A stretch of 64,000 nucleotides of DNA from positions 1,240,001 through 1,304,000 of the forward strand of contig NC_048546.1 in the NCBI RefSeq assembly GCF_902806685.2, read 5' to 3'. The DNA comes from Maniola hyperantus. Taxonomy: Eukaryota > Arthropoda > Insecta > Lepidoptera > Nymphalidae. The notes beneath the pieces are model-generated. The model saw nothing but the letters and a program-made list of their open reading frames with translations. It made no database searches and had not been told where the DNA came from. Below, piece after piece: positions 11,806 through 24,500 of the stretch. Position 1 is the first letter of the stretch; each line of letters begins with the position of its first letter. The position numbers and the translations under genes were made by a program.

Positions 11806-12346
11806 ATTTAATTTATTCATTAAAAAATATAATTAGTTAAATATGAATAATCGTCAAAAATGCTTTTAAATATTTTTAATGTCCATTGGTCCAACAGTAA
11901 AATATCTACCATAGTATTATACTCTAATTCATTATTTACTTATCACTTACTCAGTTTTTAATTAATTAAATAAATAATAATTTCTCAAAATAATTGTTTA
12001 TTTTACTATTTCTAATTAATCCTTTAAATAGAATAGAGCAAAATATTATGTATTTATTTTTTAAAAATGAAATATGTAAATAATTATATTTTTGTTAATA
12101 TTTGCTCTTAATTAAATTAATTAAAATTAATACTTGATTATAAAACAATAATTAATTTATAGCAAGTTGCTATAATACAGAAAAATCTTATAAAAAATAA
12201 GTACATTTAATTTTAAACTAATTTTTTTCCTTATTTTCTAGTTACAAAATATTTTTCTTTTTATTTAAATTGGCACAACCTTTTATTTTATTTGGTTAAC
12301 AATGGTAACTTCACAACGAACCTATATTTACTATTATTTAACATTA
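11806..12346. other. AT-rich spacer, no gene seen
   Basis: Strongly AT-rich sequence with many TTAATTAA-like words and no open frame of note. Confidence 0.7.
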
Positions 12347-12940
12347 AATGGCGCAGTCGGTAGCAACAAAGATGTTAAAAATGAGGGTAGTCTATCTTCA
12401 GCGTCTGAAAAATGCCACTAAAACCACGCTAGCGGTGACAGTCTGCTACAGACTGGCGATGAAGAAGCACGTCTTATACTCGTTGTTGTAGGCTACTGAC
12501 CACACCATAATAATGGTCGCCACTATCACATTGGCTGTGGATGTGGTCATAGTTGTATGGTATTTGAGCGTGTTTTATAAAGTTGCTACAGCCAGGTTGC
12601 AATTTAAAAAAAATCAATTTATATTAATGAACTAACATGAATTGGCGCATTCGGTAGGATCAATTAAAAATGAAGGTTAAAAATGAGGGTAGTTTATCTT
12701 CGGCGTCTGAAAGATGCTACTAAAAACACGCTAGCGGTGACAGTCTGCTACAGACTGGCGATGAAGAAGCACGTCTTATACTCGTAGTTGTAGGCTACTG
12801 ACCACACCATAATAATGGTCGCCACTATCATATTGGCTGTGGATGTGGTCATAGTTGTATGGTATTTGAGCGTGTTTTATAAAGTTGCTACAGCCAGGTT
12901 GCAATTTAAAAAAATCAATTTATATTAATGAACTAACATG
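12347..12940 (-). pseudogene. Two decayed tandem copies of the transporter's last exon
   Basis: Units of about 300 bp at 12347-12639 and 12640-12940 are nearly identical to each other and homologous to the true last exon of the SLC16-like gene at 12983-13266. On the minus strand both retain a stretch like MVWSVAYNYEYKTCFFIASL, but an in-frame TAG follows where the real exon has TTG, and a TAA lies upstream. They cannot encode the authentic C-terminus. Their near-identity implies a recent second duplication. Confidence 0.85.
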
Positions 12941-12982
12941 AATTGGCGCATTCGGTAGGATCAATTTAAAAATGAGGGTAGT

Positions 12983-15900
12983 TTATCTTCGGCGTCTGAA
13001 AGATGCTACTAAAAACACGCAAGCGGTGGCACTCTGCAACAGACTGGCGATGAAGAAGCACGTCTTATACTCGTAGTTGTAGGCCACAGACCATACCATT
13101 ATAATGGTTGCCACTATCATATTTGCTGTGGTCATGGTTGCAGTGGTGTCGAATTCGTTGAGAGCATTGTATAGAGGTTGTTGTAACACGCTGGAGGCGG
13201 CGGTGGCAAAGCTGGCAATCATACACCAGACTACCAGAACGCTTTTGTTTGCCGACAGGGTAATGCCTGGAATGGAGAAAAAATACTAGAATAAATACGT
13301 AACAAATCCAAAGTTTGAATGGATTGAATTCGAACCAAAGGCATTCCGAACCCGTGGTAGATGTATTTGATTCAAAAGTACTTGTAAAAGTTTAATTGAA
13401 TTAAAAAAAAAATTATTTATACCAGAATGGTCGCCGCTGACGTCAAAATGACGTCATTTCGATGTTAATAAGACATAGTTCCAGCGCAATAGCAATTTGC
13501 GGGACTAATAGGAAAACTATCAAAATGAAGGTACTCTTACCATAAAAGCCAACAGCGCCGCAAACGCAGATCGTTGCGTACAACTTGGACTTTTCGTTGA
13601 TGTTCTTTGGCATTGCGATACAGAGCATTATGAAGCAAAGGGCAGCCAAGTGGGCTATCGCTGTTACTGACGCTACCTGTAAATTAAAAAAAAAACTAAT
13701 ACAAGTCCCGCAAATTGCTAAAACGCGTGGCAGCAATTTTTTGACGTCAGCACTAGACTAAAGTTTCGAGCTGATGCTATTTTTTATTTCGGCTGACGTC
13801 ATTTCGATGTCAATGAGACACGGTTCCAGCGCAATAGCAATTTGCGGGACTTTTAACTATATCCACCTTTTTTTTTTTATTCAGATACAAGTTAGCCCTT
13901 GACTGCAATCTCACCTGGTGGTAAGTGATGATGCAGTCTAAGATGATAGCGGGCTAACCTGGAAGGGGTATGGCAGTTTTTATTAAACCCATACCCCTTT
14001 GGTTTGGTTAGTACCTACCTACTGAATAGGGTATCCTTCTGTAGAACAATACAGATTCACGGGATTTCCCCTTTGATATAAGTAGATACGTATTCTAATC
14101 CAAATTTACAAAAAGAAACTGGGGTAGCCAAGCAACCCATTTATTCGACAATGTCTCGCTTTTATAATGACTTATTGAAAGTAAATCATTCCACTCGGAG
14201 GCTTCGGGAAACTTCCATTATCTCGGAAATGACTATCAAAAAGGGTACAGTACCTAGGTACCCAATTTAAATAAATGGTTTGACTTTTGACTTTGAATAA
14301 GAATCTTAACTGATGTCGTTTAAGGTGAAGAGGATCAAGAATTATGATGTCATTCAAGGTGAAGAGAATCAAGAAGAGTCTTAGCCCATAGTGTTGTATA
14401 ATTGACTTACCGACCAAATGTTCATAGTTGGGTTCAGCTCCCACAACATCGCTGGAAATACGAGTCCAAGCACAAGTACAGAGAACGTAGTACAAAGATG
14501 CAACAGCGTGTACAAGTAGAAGTTCAAATCCACCAGCATATTCATCACAGTTATGAAGTTCTTCTTCATGGACGCTGTTCTCCTAGCCGTCCCGGGCGTC
14601 ACATCTGGCGTAAATATCAAGTTATTTGACGGAGCATTTACTGTAGTTTCTCTATACAACGGTTGGGGGTTCTGACCATCTCTATCAATATTTTCCAGCT
14701 CCCGATACCCACTTATTCGACTGTAACTAGTTATATCGAGCGTCCCAAAGTCTGAGGAGAATCGATTTGGTCTATCGAACGCGCTGAAATCTGATGAAAA
14801 CCGATTAGGTATATCGCTGCTGAAATCTGAGGAGAATCTAGCGTGCGTGTTGTTTTCTCTGTCCTGCACTTCTGGATCGAGGATTTCCTTTGCCCCTTTC
14901 TTTGATTTGAACACGACAACGTCGTTTTCTTCGTCTTGTGTCGAAACAGCATTTTCAGCCGCAACTCTTGACGCTATGGGATCCGTCCTCTCCTCGATTG
15001 TTACAATTCTTTGCGTGTTCTGGTTAGAGAATATAATTTCGTCGTCGTCTTCAACCGCTCGGATCATGTTGTAGGTTGATCTCAAAACTTTTTCTATGTA
15101 AATTGGGCGTGTGTACGCAGCCAAGAATATGCAGTTCTGCATCAGTATAGCGGCGTATATCATCACGACTAGATCGCTCGTGTAAACGGTGCACAAGTAG
15201 CCCACTACGAGGCAGATCATAGCGTTGCCGAGAGATGGTGCCATGCGTACTAGTCTTTGAGCAAGCGTGAGATTTTCTCTGAAGTAGTGGGTGATGATGA
15301 CATCGGTTTGTTGGCCTGTCAATGCCCAGCCAGCTCCTAAAATTGATAAGAATTAAACATAAGTAGGTATAAATAACAGAAACAGGTAAAATTTTAGAAG
15401 GGGCTTTCGAATATTCATATAAATCCACCACTGGTCCGGAATGCTAGTCCTACCAAGAAGAACCATCTTGAAACAGTTTTGCTATAGATAGGTAGGTAAG
15501 CTGTACTTAGTACGCGACAGGTCGATATGGTAATCGGGGAGGGAACGCCCCGCACGGCCCCCGCACTAACCCGGTGCGGGTGTGCAGGGCGTCCCCTCGC
15601 CTCATACCCCGATTGCCATTTTGACTTATCGTGTACTATTACACCGTTACCTACACAGGTATTGATGCATCGCTCAAGACTGAGTAGGTAGATCCTTAAT
15701 CCGGTATTAAGTAATTGAAAAATAATGTGAACAGGGCGGAACCAAATGTTAGATTAAACTGTGCGCTACCTACCTAATTATCTAGATATCGATATAGGCA
15801 AGTAGGTGTTTGAAGCATGACGTAAATTGTAAACAAGGAAGGTATCCACACCTTGGTGAAATATAACCGTCATAAAATTCTATACAGTCATCTTTAGCTA

Positions 15901-17818
15901 ATTGCAGGCAGATTAACAAGTACAGTAGAAACCTATAATATTAATTACTAGCTTATGCTCGCGACTTCGTCCGCGTGGACGATACAAATTTCAAACCCCT
16001 ATTTCACCCCCTTAGGGGTTGAATTTTCAAAATTCCTTTCTTACGGAATGCCTAGGTCATAATAGCATGCTGAATTTCATCCCGATCCGTCCAGTATAGT
16101 TTTAGTCGTGCGTTGATAGATCAGCCAGTCAGTCAGTCCCCTTTTCCTTTTATATATTTAGATGTCTTGTTGATGTAGGTTGGTATACCTAGGTACTACA
16201 CGGCGCCACAATAAGTGACCTTCATCTACAATGCTACACAATGAGCTATTAAAATATAGGTACAATTTTGTACATAAAACTCAATGATGACCGTGAAAAA
16301 GGTATTAGGTAGATACTTAGCATAGGCATAGGTACATCCGGCTCTGGAGTCTGGAGCTTCACGCTTCAACCATCCCCTTTTCCATTTCGCCCTGGAAGAT
16401 CGCAGGAAAGAGGACGCGGATGTAGCCCGAGACATTGATTTCACCAGATAAAAGAAGCTATATATACTATCGTCCATCATCATCATTATAAACATCAACC
16501 CTCAGAATGAGAATAAATCTCCTCTCCGAATGAGCTCTTCATAATTCACACTAGCCAAATGCGGATTGGCAGACTTCACTCACCTTCGAGAACATTAAGG
16601 ATAACTCCCAGGCATGCAGGTTTCCTCACGATGATTTTCTTCACCGTTTACGACCCTGGATATCGGATGAAAGAGACCCCGTGGACGTAGCCCGAGATGT
16701 TGGTTTGACCAACATTTCGGGCTACGGCTAAAATCGCCTACGTATAAACGTGGGTAAAATGCCTTCTATAATGCATTTCGTACTTCCTCTAAAATAATTG
16801 ACGCAACATCGTAAAAGAAGTGATATCTCGAGAGAACCTTGGTCCTTGAGAAGCTGAGAAATCGACGACGCGTGAGCACTGAGCATAGTCCGTAGGAAAC
16901 TGAGGGCATTGCTGCTATACAAACAGCCATACCTTATTGCAAGGCCCATGAAGTGGGGATTGTCACCCCCGAATCGAGCGCAATTTAATGGGCTGCTTGC
17001 TTGGTACAATACCAATTTACCATCAACAGTTCCTAAATCCCCTCAGCTCAAGAGCAGGAACTGATGCATTCTTAAGGGATCTCGTATAACCTATCAAATT
17101 TAAATATTATATAAAAGGAAAAGGTGACTGACTGACTGACTGATCTATCGACGCACAGCTCAAACTTCTGGACGGATCGGGCTGAAATTTGGCACGCAGA
17201 TCACGTACGTACGTAGGCATCCGCTAAGACAGGATTTTTGAAAATTCAACCCCTAAGGGGGTGAAAAAGGGATTTGAAATTTGTGTAGTCCACGGACGAA
17301 GTCGCGAGCATAAGCTAGTCTTAAAATAAAAAGTGTAGGTACATACCGGCAAAGATTCCAGCAAATATGCTCACTATGTGGTCATTACTGTACACGTTCG
17401 TCGAATAACTTGACAGTAGAACCCCAGCTACGGATAAACAAAGTCCAGCTAAAGCGGTGAATCTTGGCATGTTGAAAATTTTCGCCACGGCTCTACACCA
17501 TGAGTCCAGTAGGAGTCGTATCACAATCGTAATAACAGGGACCAAAGCAATATCGACGTCCCAAATCCTGAGTTTCTCTCCTTCGGCATGGTCATCCTCG
17601 CGTACAGACTTTAAAATTACTAAACCGTATAAAATTAACACTGTAGGCACTGTTATGTGGTATATCGAAGCTGATATCACTATCATCCAGCCGTAACCTC
17701 CATCTGGAGGGCTAGGTCCAATTTCTGGGTGTGAAGCCACAACACGATCCAAGTGTAAATCTTCCACTCTGTTCTCACTCCGTACTCTTTGGCTGGTTCT
17801 GTTTTGAGGGATCTCCAT
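12983..17818 (-). CDS. SLC16/monocarboxylate transporter-like MFS protein
   Basis: Plasma-membrane carrier of the major facilitator superfamily; substrate unknown. Minus-strand exons, all in phase: 17818-17347, 15336-14411, 13676-13541 and 13266-12983 (stop TAA), giving 605 residues. Start ATG 17818 has context AAACAATGG. Near residue 40 the motif PPDGGYGWMIVISA is the SLC16 signature before the first helix. Further hydrophobic segments follow (for example FAGAGWALTGQQTD across the first junction and LGNAMICLVVGYLCTVYT). A long hydrophilic loop in exon 2 has three RFSSDF repeats and separates the two six-helix halves. The second half starts around NFYLYTLLHLCTTFSVLVLG and continues through SVASVTAIAHLAAL and FYGITLSANKSVLVVW. 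The C-terminus is short and basic (RRRR). Family call is strong; orthology to a named member is not established. Confidence 0.88.
13290..13425 (+). repeat. LINE/SINE-tail repeat, divergent copy
   Basis: Shares GGCATTCCGAACC, GTGGTAGATG and AAAGTACTTGTAAAAGTTTA with copies at 45555-45710 and 50495-50642. Lies in the last intron of the transporter gene. Confidence 0.55.
13429..13507. mobile_element. Half copy of AAGTCCCGCAAATTGCTA MITE
   Basis: Only one half of the family is present, from CTGACGTCAAAATGACGTCA to GCAATTTGCGGGACT, in the transporter intron close to the donor of exon 13541-13676. Confidence 0.65.
13703..13852. mobile_element. AAGTCCCGCAAATTGCTA MITE, full copy
   Basis: Inverted ends AAGTCCCGCAAATTGCTA and GCAATTTGCGGGACTT, with internal GACGTCA words. 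It lies 26 bp upstream of the acceptor of transporter exon 13541-13676 on the minus strand. Confidence 0.8.
13862..14050 (-). repeat. SINE fragment (GCGGGCTAACCTGG family)
   Basis: Starts with a T tract, then TTCAGATACAAGTTAGCCCT and GCGGGCTAACCTGGAAGGGG. It matches the body of the tRNA-headed SINEs at 56889-57237 and 59352-59685 but lacks the tRNA-like head. Confidence 0.65.
15515..15635. repeat. GC-rich palindromic repeat, copy 1
   Basis: Runs from GACAGGTCGATATGGTAATC to the near-inverse GATTGCCATTTTGAC, with a GC-rich centre. Related copies lie at 58677-58770 and 59009-59150. It is in the transporter's first intron. Confidence 0.6.
15948..16161 (-). mobile_element. Helitron-like copy
   Basis: ACTAGCTTATGCTCGCGACT at the left is the inverse of the family's 3' end; the GTCAGTCAGTC tract and TTTTCCTTTTATATAT are at the other end. 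Confidence 0.75.
16490..16670 (-). repeat. SINE fragment (TTTCCTCACGATG family)
   Basis: Shares GCCAAATGCGGATTGGCAGA and TTTCCTCACGATGATTTTCTTCACCG-type segments with the tRNA-headed SINEs at 22442-22785, 41325-41645 and 53225-53528. The tRNA-like head is missing. Confidence 0.55.
17105..17319 (+). mobile_element. Helitron-like copy
   Basis: Runs from ATATAAAAGGAAAAGGTGAC through the GACTGACTGACTG tract to GTCGCGAGCATAAGCTAGT. It ends 28 bp from the donor of transporter exon 1. Confidence 0.78.
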
Positions 17819-18582
17819 TGTTTCAAAGGATAAACAATAACTTCATGACTAAATTGAGGTGCTCAATAAGTTGTGCACTTGATACGGCGCTGTTATCTTA
17901 TCATTTTATCAATTCGTTGTACTTAATCTAATGCTCTATTTTTCGAATTCACCGCCACTTGTCCGATCATCATCTGTTACAAAACAAATTGTTTTTTACT
18001 GATAAAATCATTTTATTTATTATAGATATTTAAATTTACATAATCCTATTCTAATTAATTATTCCTTTTAAATAATTTTGTCTTTTTTAAGTTTTTTAAA
18101 CCATCACTTCAATTTCGGAACTGTGTATTCGCTTTATGCTACAAAATTAAGAAGACAACAAATTCCTTCGAGAGAACGAGAACGCAACATATGTTAAAGA
18201 GTAAGAAAAAAAGAGACAACGAGCCTTGAAGTTTGAAGGACTCAATATTTCTTGGTAGGATAATTCAATATGAAATCGTTTGGACAACACCTGTAAACGA
18301 CGCTCCAATTAGAAAATCCCATAAATATCAATAATGTAATGATAATTTACGTTGTCTGGTTCTAAAACATCGAAGATCAATACCATAGCATTGTGCCACT
18401 TGTAGCAAAACTTCTCTTCGTGCGAAATGAATTAATTAGTGAATGGAATTCCGTAAAGTGGACGCATTTTAATTGCTCTAATTTCGTGATGCGATTTCAT
18501 GGTGGATTATTGCGGGTTTATAGAGTTAAAGTGCTAATGGATAGTACGCGGGTATCCGTTTTGATTATACTATAGCTGAACC
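17819..18582. promoter_or_regulatory. Divergent 5' region between transporter and Vang
   Basis: 764 bp lie between the two opposed start codons. The stretch must hold both 5' UTRs (or their last non-coding exons) and may hold both promoters. No clear TATA box or repeat element was identified. If either gene has an upstream non-coding exon, its true promoter lies elsewhere. Confidence 0.45.
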
Positions 18583-21500
18583 ATGGAGACGGAGTCAGTT
18601 CGATCGGAAATAAGCAGCCGGTCGAGGCGAAGTTCCCGTCATAGGCAGCACACTCATCGAAGCACAAGGTATGTTTATTTAAACAATGTTCTAATTTTAG
18701 TATATATCTACTTACAACTTTACTCAGTACTTATGAATACACTATGCTGTTAGTAAAACTAAATTTTGACTTTATCATCATTGAAAGTCTGAAAGCTATT
18801 TAATTTAATAGATAGGTACTGCTGTAAAAACAAGGAACTAAGATAAAACTAGATTTTCTTTCAGTTCATTAAAAGTTTTCATGAATTTTGTCATAATACT
18901 AAGTCAATGCACTAGTTATACAAGAATATACTCATCCTTAGGTCATTACTTTGAATTCTAGTCACACAGTATAACTCAGTGATGTAAACACTACTTGAAT
19001 AAATATTAGGTAGGTAGGTACTTAATTTACATTATAACATTTCTCACTTACCAATACAATATTAAATCCCAATGTACAATTCACATTCTGTATAATACTG
19101 AACACCTGTGTAAACTTCAATGTTTTAAATTGCGGCAGAACTAAATTATGGTTAAGACAACGAAGATTGTACCTGTGAATCAAGAGTGAATAGGCATCAT
19201 CTAGGCAAGCACACTCCACTTGCCAGCAGGTCTGGTTGCAGCCAAGCGCTAGTTTAGCTAGCTAGCTTTAGATTTTAAAAACCTATACATACTATTTCAT
19301 AAAAAATTTTACTAAGACTGATTAGACCAGTAAATTCCACCCAAGTAAAGCACTGTTAATTTTGCACTTGCTACCTTGTTATGTATTACGGTTTACCTTG
19401 GCCTACTGGAAATTTTGCACAGATTCACAAAGGATTTACAACCTATTTATTTAAAAAAAAACATTAATTACACAACAGTTTCAACAGTTTACTGAACAAA
19501 ATAAAATTTCTATCAAGTCAATTAAGTTATCAGTCATTTGCACTCAAGAAATTTATGTTATCTAGGTTTTTTTAATTAGAAAATAATGTACCGTTTGTAA
19601 CGAATTCTCAAAAACTGTGTTAATCTGTTGTCAGAGATATTTAAACATTTGATGAACAGGATAAAGCAACATAACTAAGAAAAAGAAGAAACTTTTGAGT
19701 TCTTTGCATGAGTCTCCGCTATTCAGTGTCAACTACCTTACCTACCTACCAGGGTTGTTGCGGATGCGAATATTTTGACATCCGTGGATGCGGATTTTTA
19801 GAAGTTCACCTCTGCGGATGCGGATGCGGATTTCAGTATTTCTTTAAGATTTTTCAATTTTAAGTACAAAATAAATGAAAATCGGTTCAATTTTAATTGT
19901 TTAACTGTTTATTAAATTAAATAAATTTTTAGAAAATAACATAGCTCAGTCAATAAAAAAGTATTCATATTTATCGTATCCAACCATACTATATATATAC
20001 TAATATTATAAATGTGAAAGTGTGTCTGTCTGTCTGTCTGCTAGCCTTTCACAGCCTATCTGCTAAACCGATTTTGACTAAATTTGGTACAGAGATAGCT
20101 TGCATCCTGGTGAACAACATAGGCTACTTTTTATCCCAGAAAATTAAAGAGTTCCTACAGGATTTTTAAAAACCTAAATCCACGCGGACGAAGTCGCGGG
20201 CATCCTCTAGTAAATAAATAAAACACATTAAAACATGAGAATCTTTCCAATATCCACTCTACCATTTAAGCAAATCTCTTGAATGGTCACAAGTTGAAAG
20301 AGTCACGCTTGGTTGTTAAGATCACCTTGAATATAAAAATAAATTATTTAACTGGTTACAACTCAACTATAGCTGAATCAATTTCTTAGCTGAGGTCTTA
20401 TTTAAATGGTAACTATACTATACATAACATATTCTGATTTGTTGATTTGTGGTCTTTATAAAAATTAAATACTTACTTAGCTAAGGGAACTGACTTCAAT
20501 AACAATATTTTATTACAATTTATATGGCCTCATGAATACAGTGGAAACTCGATTAACCGGACTAATTGTTGTCGTTAGGGATCCGGATAATTGAAAATCC
20601 GGATAATCGAATGTATGAAGAAAAGTGGGTTTTGTGCTAGTATTTTCAATTTTCAAAGTAAGGTAACTATACCAAGTGGGATATCATATGAAAGGGCTTT
20701 GCTTGTACATTCTAAAATAGATTTTCATTTATTTTTATGTATAATAGTTTTTGATTTATCGTACAAAATGGCGGAAAAAATACCCAAGTATGGACTCGCA
20801 CTTGGCCAAACAATTTTCGATTGGTAGTCTGGATAATGGCGAATCCGTATAACCGAGGTCTTCAAAAATCCTTTCTTAGTGGATGTCTTCATCAATCTGT
20901 ATGCCAAATTTAGGCCCGATTTGTCCAGTAGTTTGAGCTGTGCGTTGATAGATTAGTCAATCAATCAGTCAGCTTTTCCTTTTGTATATAATATTTTTTT
21001 TATTTTATTTTAGGAGTACAAAATCTCAAAGAAAAGACTGCGGCGACAACATGGCACCATTCCAGACTAGTGTGAATATTAACCCAGAGATTGGTAGAGA
21101 TGGCCAAGAAGTCATCGAAGTCCAAATCCTCCCCCAAGACGAGAACTGGGGGGAAAACACCACAGCGGTGACAGGGAACACTTCTGAAGGCTCCCAATCC
21201 ATGGAGGATGTTAGCAACTGGCCCATGGAGTCAGATAGCGGCTTAGGATTCGTTTGTTCACGATATTTTGGAACGACAATAGCTTTAGGGTTAACTTTTG
21301 TATCCTTCGTCAGTCCTTTAGCAATGGTTGTATTACCTAAGCTGGGTTTTTTCCCTGGACTATCAGATAATATAGCTTTACAGCCGAGTCAAAGAATACA
21401 ACTTCTGTCCTGTACAGCGGAATGTAAAGGAATTTTGCTGTCTTTAGCTTTCAAATTAGTTTTATTGGCTATAGGGATTTGGGCTGTATTTTTACGCCCT

Positions 21501-24500
21501 AGAAATGCAGTTTTACCTAGATTATTTGTGTTCAGAGCTATGATGCTAGTAATATTAGCGGTATGTTCGTTTTCGTATTGGCTGTTTTACTTTGTGCAAA
21601 TAACTGAAGCGACTAAGGCTTTAGCAGTTGGGGAAGAAGCAATGGATTATACGTCTCTAGTTTCATACGTATCTAGTTTTGCTGATACGCTACTCTTCAT
21701 ACATTATGTGACAGTAGTTTTAATGGAAATAAGGCATTTAGAGCCTGTGTATTATATCAAGATTGTGCGAAGTCCAGATGGGGAGAGTCGATCTTACACT
21801 ATAGGTCAATTGAGTATACAGAGAGCAGCTGTTTGGGTACTACAGAGATATTATACAAAGTTCCCGATATACAATCCATACTTGGAAAAGATTCCTATAT
21901 CAAAGTCACAGAGGAAAGCACAGGCCAGTATAAAGTTTTACGAAGTGGATTCCAATACAAACACACAGTCAGGGCAGACAAGGTAAGAAACTATCCGAAT
22001 CTATTTTATCTTATTAATAATATATTGTTTATTATCGCTTCAAAAACATGTAACAATGTATTATGTCGCCTGCCACAATGTGTGCAAAAATCTTGCTTGC
22101 AATAATTAATGTAATGACCTAAATATAAGCAGTTAAAACAAAGGCTGGAAAGAAAGGTGTAAGATGTACTGAGACTATGCAATTATTGATTGCTGTAGAT
22201 CAACGGCGGGGTCTTGCACGGGCAGCGCAGGGCGGCGACGCGACTCAGGCTCGGCGCACAACGAGCGCTACTATGAAGAGGCAGAGAGAGAGCGTCGCGT
22301 GCGCAAACGCCGCGCGAGACTACTCACTGCGGCCGAGGATGCCTTCGCGCACGTGCGCCGCGTGCGCCTCTCCGCTGCCAACGGTGAGTGTGTGCACAGC
22401 TTTAGCTGCTTCTCTTCTCATGCTGATTATAGGTGTTGATAGATCAATCATCATCATCATGATCAACCCATCACCGGTCCACTACTGAGCACGGGTCTTC
22501 TTTCAAAATGAGAAGGGTTTAGGTTAAAGTCTGCCACCCTGGCCAAGTGCGGACTGGCAGAGTTCACATACCGTCGAGAACATTATGGAGATCTCTCAGG
22601 CGTGTAGGTATCTTCACGATGTTTTCCTTCCCCATTAAAGCAAATGATATTTGACTACACATTCTACAGTTCTGTGCATTTTAAAAAGTACCGAAAAGTC
22701 AAAGGTGCGTGGCCGGGATTAAACCTCCGACTTCTCGAATAGGAGGCGGACGTAGTTAACCACTAGGCTATCATGGCTCTTTATCACGGTTCTCCGAGAT
22801 ACCGGAGTATAAGGGATGGTTTATGCTAGCACGTGGCGGGCGTACCATGAGCTACATGGGCATGGGCTGAGCCATGTACGACGCGAAGATGAGGCAACAT
22901 CACGAACATTTTATATGAAGCAGTTCACCGTGCCGTGTCCGTGTATAGACACGGACACGGCACAGTACGTGCCTCACGTTTATATTACACTCGGTGTAAT
23001 ATAAACGTGAGGCACGTACTGGGCTCGGAAAACTCGTACACGGGTCGTGCCCAGCACGATCAAGCTTATATCATCCTTGATACTTCATAACTAACTGGCT
23101 GGCTTTGGTAACTAAAGACTGGTACTCAGAATTTCTTGGTACAATAACCAGTAACTATTTTATCCCGGCTTAGGGTCTCGTGATAAGCTACTAGATCAGT
23201 GAACTGTACAAATGTACCGGAATTTTAGTTCAAAAGCAAAAAATCTATCCTCAGGCGGTGCATTGGGTCCCCGAGAAGCAGCACAGGCTGTGTTCCCGTC
23301 GCTGGCGCGCGCGTTGCAGAAGTACCTGCGAGCCACCAGGCAGCAACCGAGGCATTCTGCTGACTCTGTAAGTTTACAAACCTAAAGGCTGAATACTAGG
23401 TTTAGTAGCCCAGTCTAATTAGACAAAAAATAGTGGCAGATTTGCAATAATTCTCACAGAACTACATATCGGCGCAGACCTTTGGTACACCATTACAAAT
23501 AAAATATCAAAAGTCCCCATTGATCCCATGTGTGTTAAAAAGTTATACAAGGTCAAAATTTTTGGTTTTTTAGTTTCTCGTAAACAGTAAGTTTATCAAA
23601 AAATAGATCAGACAAAAACTGTAAATCATAAAATTATCTACAAGAATTGTCTTATACTATTTTTTTAAGAATAACCATTGCTGAGTAATCGCGATTCCGA
23701 AAGTTGCGTTTCTAAATTCTAAAATGAGTTGGAGTTGTTATTATACCTATTATGTTGTTGTTGGTCATTATATTTCAATGCTTGAATTCTGACTGACAAT
23801 TTAGTGAAATGTAAAATTTGATGTGAGGCACCCTTGACCCTTCTCTTAGTTCTTTGATTCTGAGATTTAAGTAGATTTTCTGGAGTCCAATAAGATTTCC
23901 CGGCTAAAAACATAGCAGTACAAAATTAACCCATTATACAGCAGTATATACCTTATCGTTCCAGGTTTTAGCACATCTAGCTAGATGCCTATCTCAAGAC
24001 GCGTCACCCAGAGCATTCTTGGAACCGTTTTTGGTAGAAGGGCCAGTGTTGGCCGCTGAGCAGGAAGCCCGGCCTGTACAGAGATGGTCGTTGATATCTG
24101 ATGATCTGCTAGCCAGACCGCTGGCAGAAGGCGTGGAGTTTCAGTTGAGACAAGGTATGATGGTCTCTTTTTTCTGATGTTTAGCTTTGAACGCGGTACG
24201 CGGGTACGCGCGGCGAGTCCAGAGTTGCAACTGATGCGCATGCGATACCTTTGCTTAAGTCAAAGTCAAATTACTGAGATAGACGAATTACTGAGATAGA
24301 CGAATTACTGCAAAACTAACCATACCTACCTATTTAATACATGACCTCAATTGCACGACCGACACTATATTTGCATATCCTATTTGTATGTTTAGACTTT
24401 AGACCAAAGAATTTTTAAATACCTACTAATACTTTATGTAAGTTATAAGAATTATTACTTCTAAATCCATGCTTCAGACTATGTTGTACTTACTATAACC

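Noticed and set aside
16728..17015. Minus-strand 95-residue frame
   Set aside because: No recognisable domain; lies in a transporter intron beside Helitron-like and SINE fragments, and codon composition is unconvincing.
22177..22488. Long plus-strand frame rich in Arg/Ala
   Set aside because: It is an out-of-phase reading of Vang exon 22199-22383; the correct phase gives the conserved ERYYEEAERERR segment.
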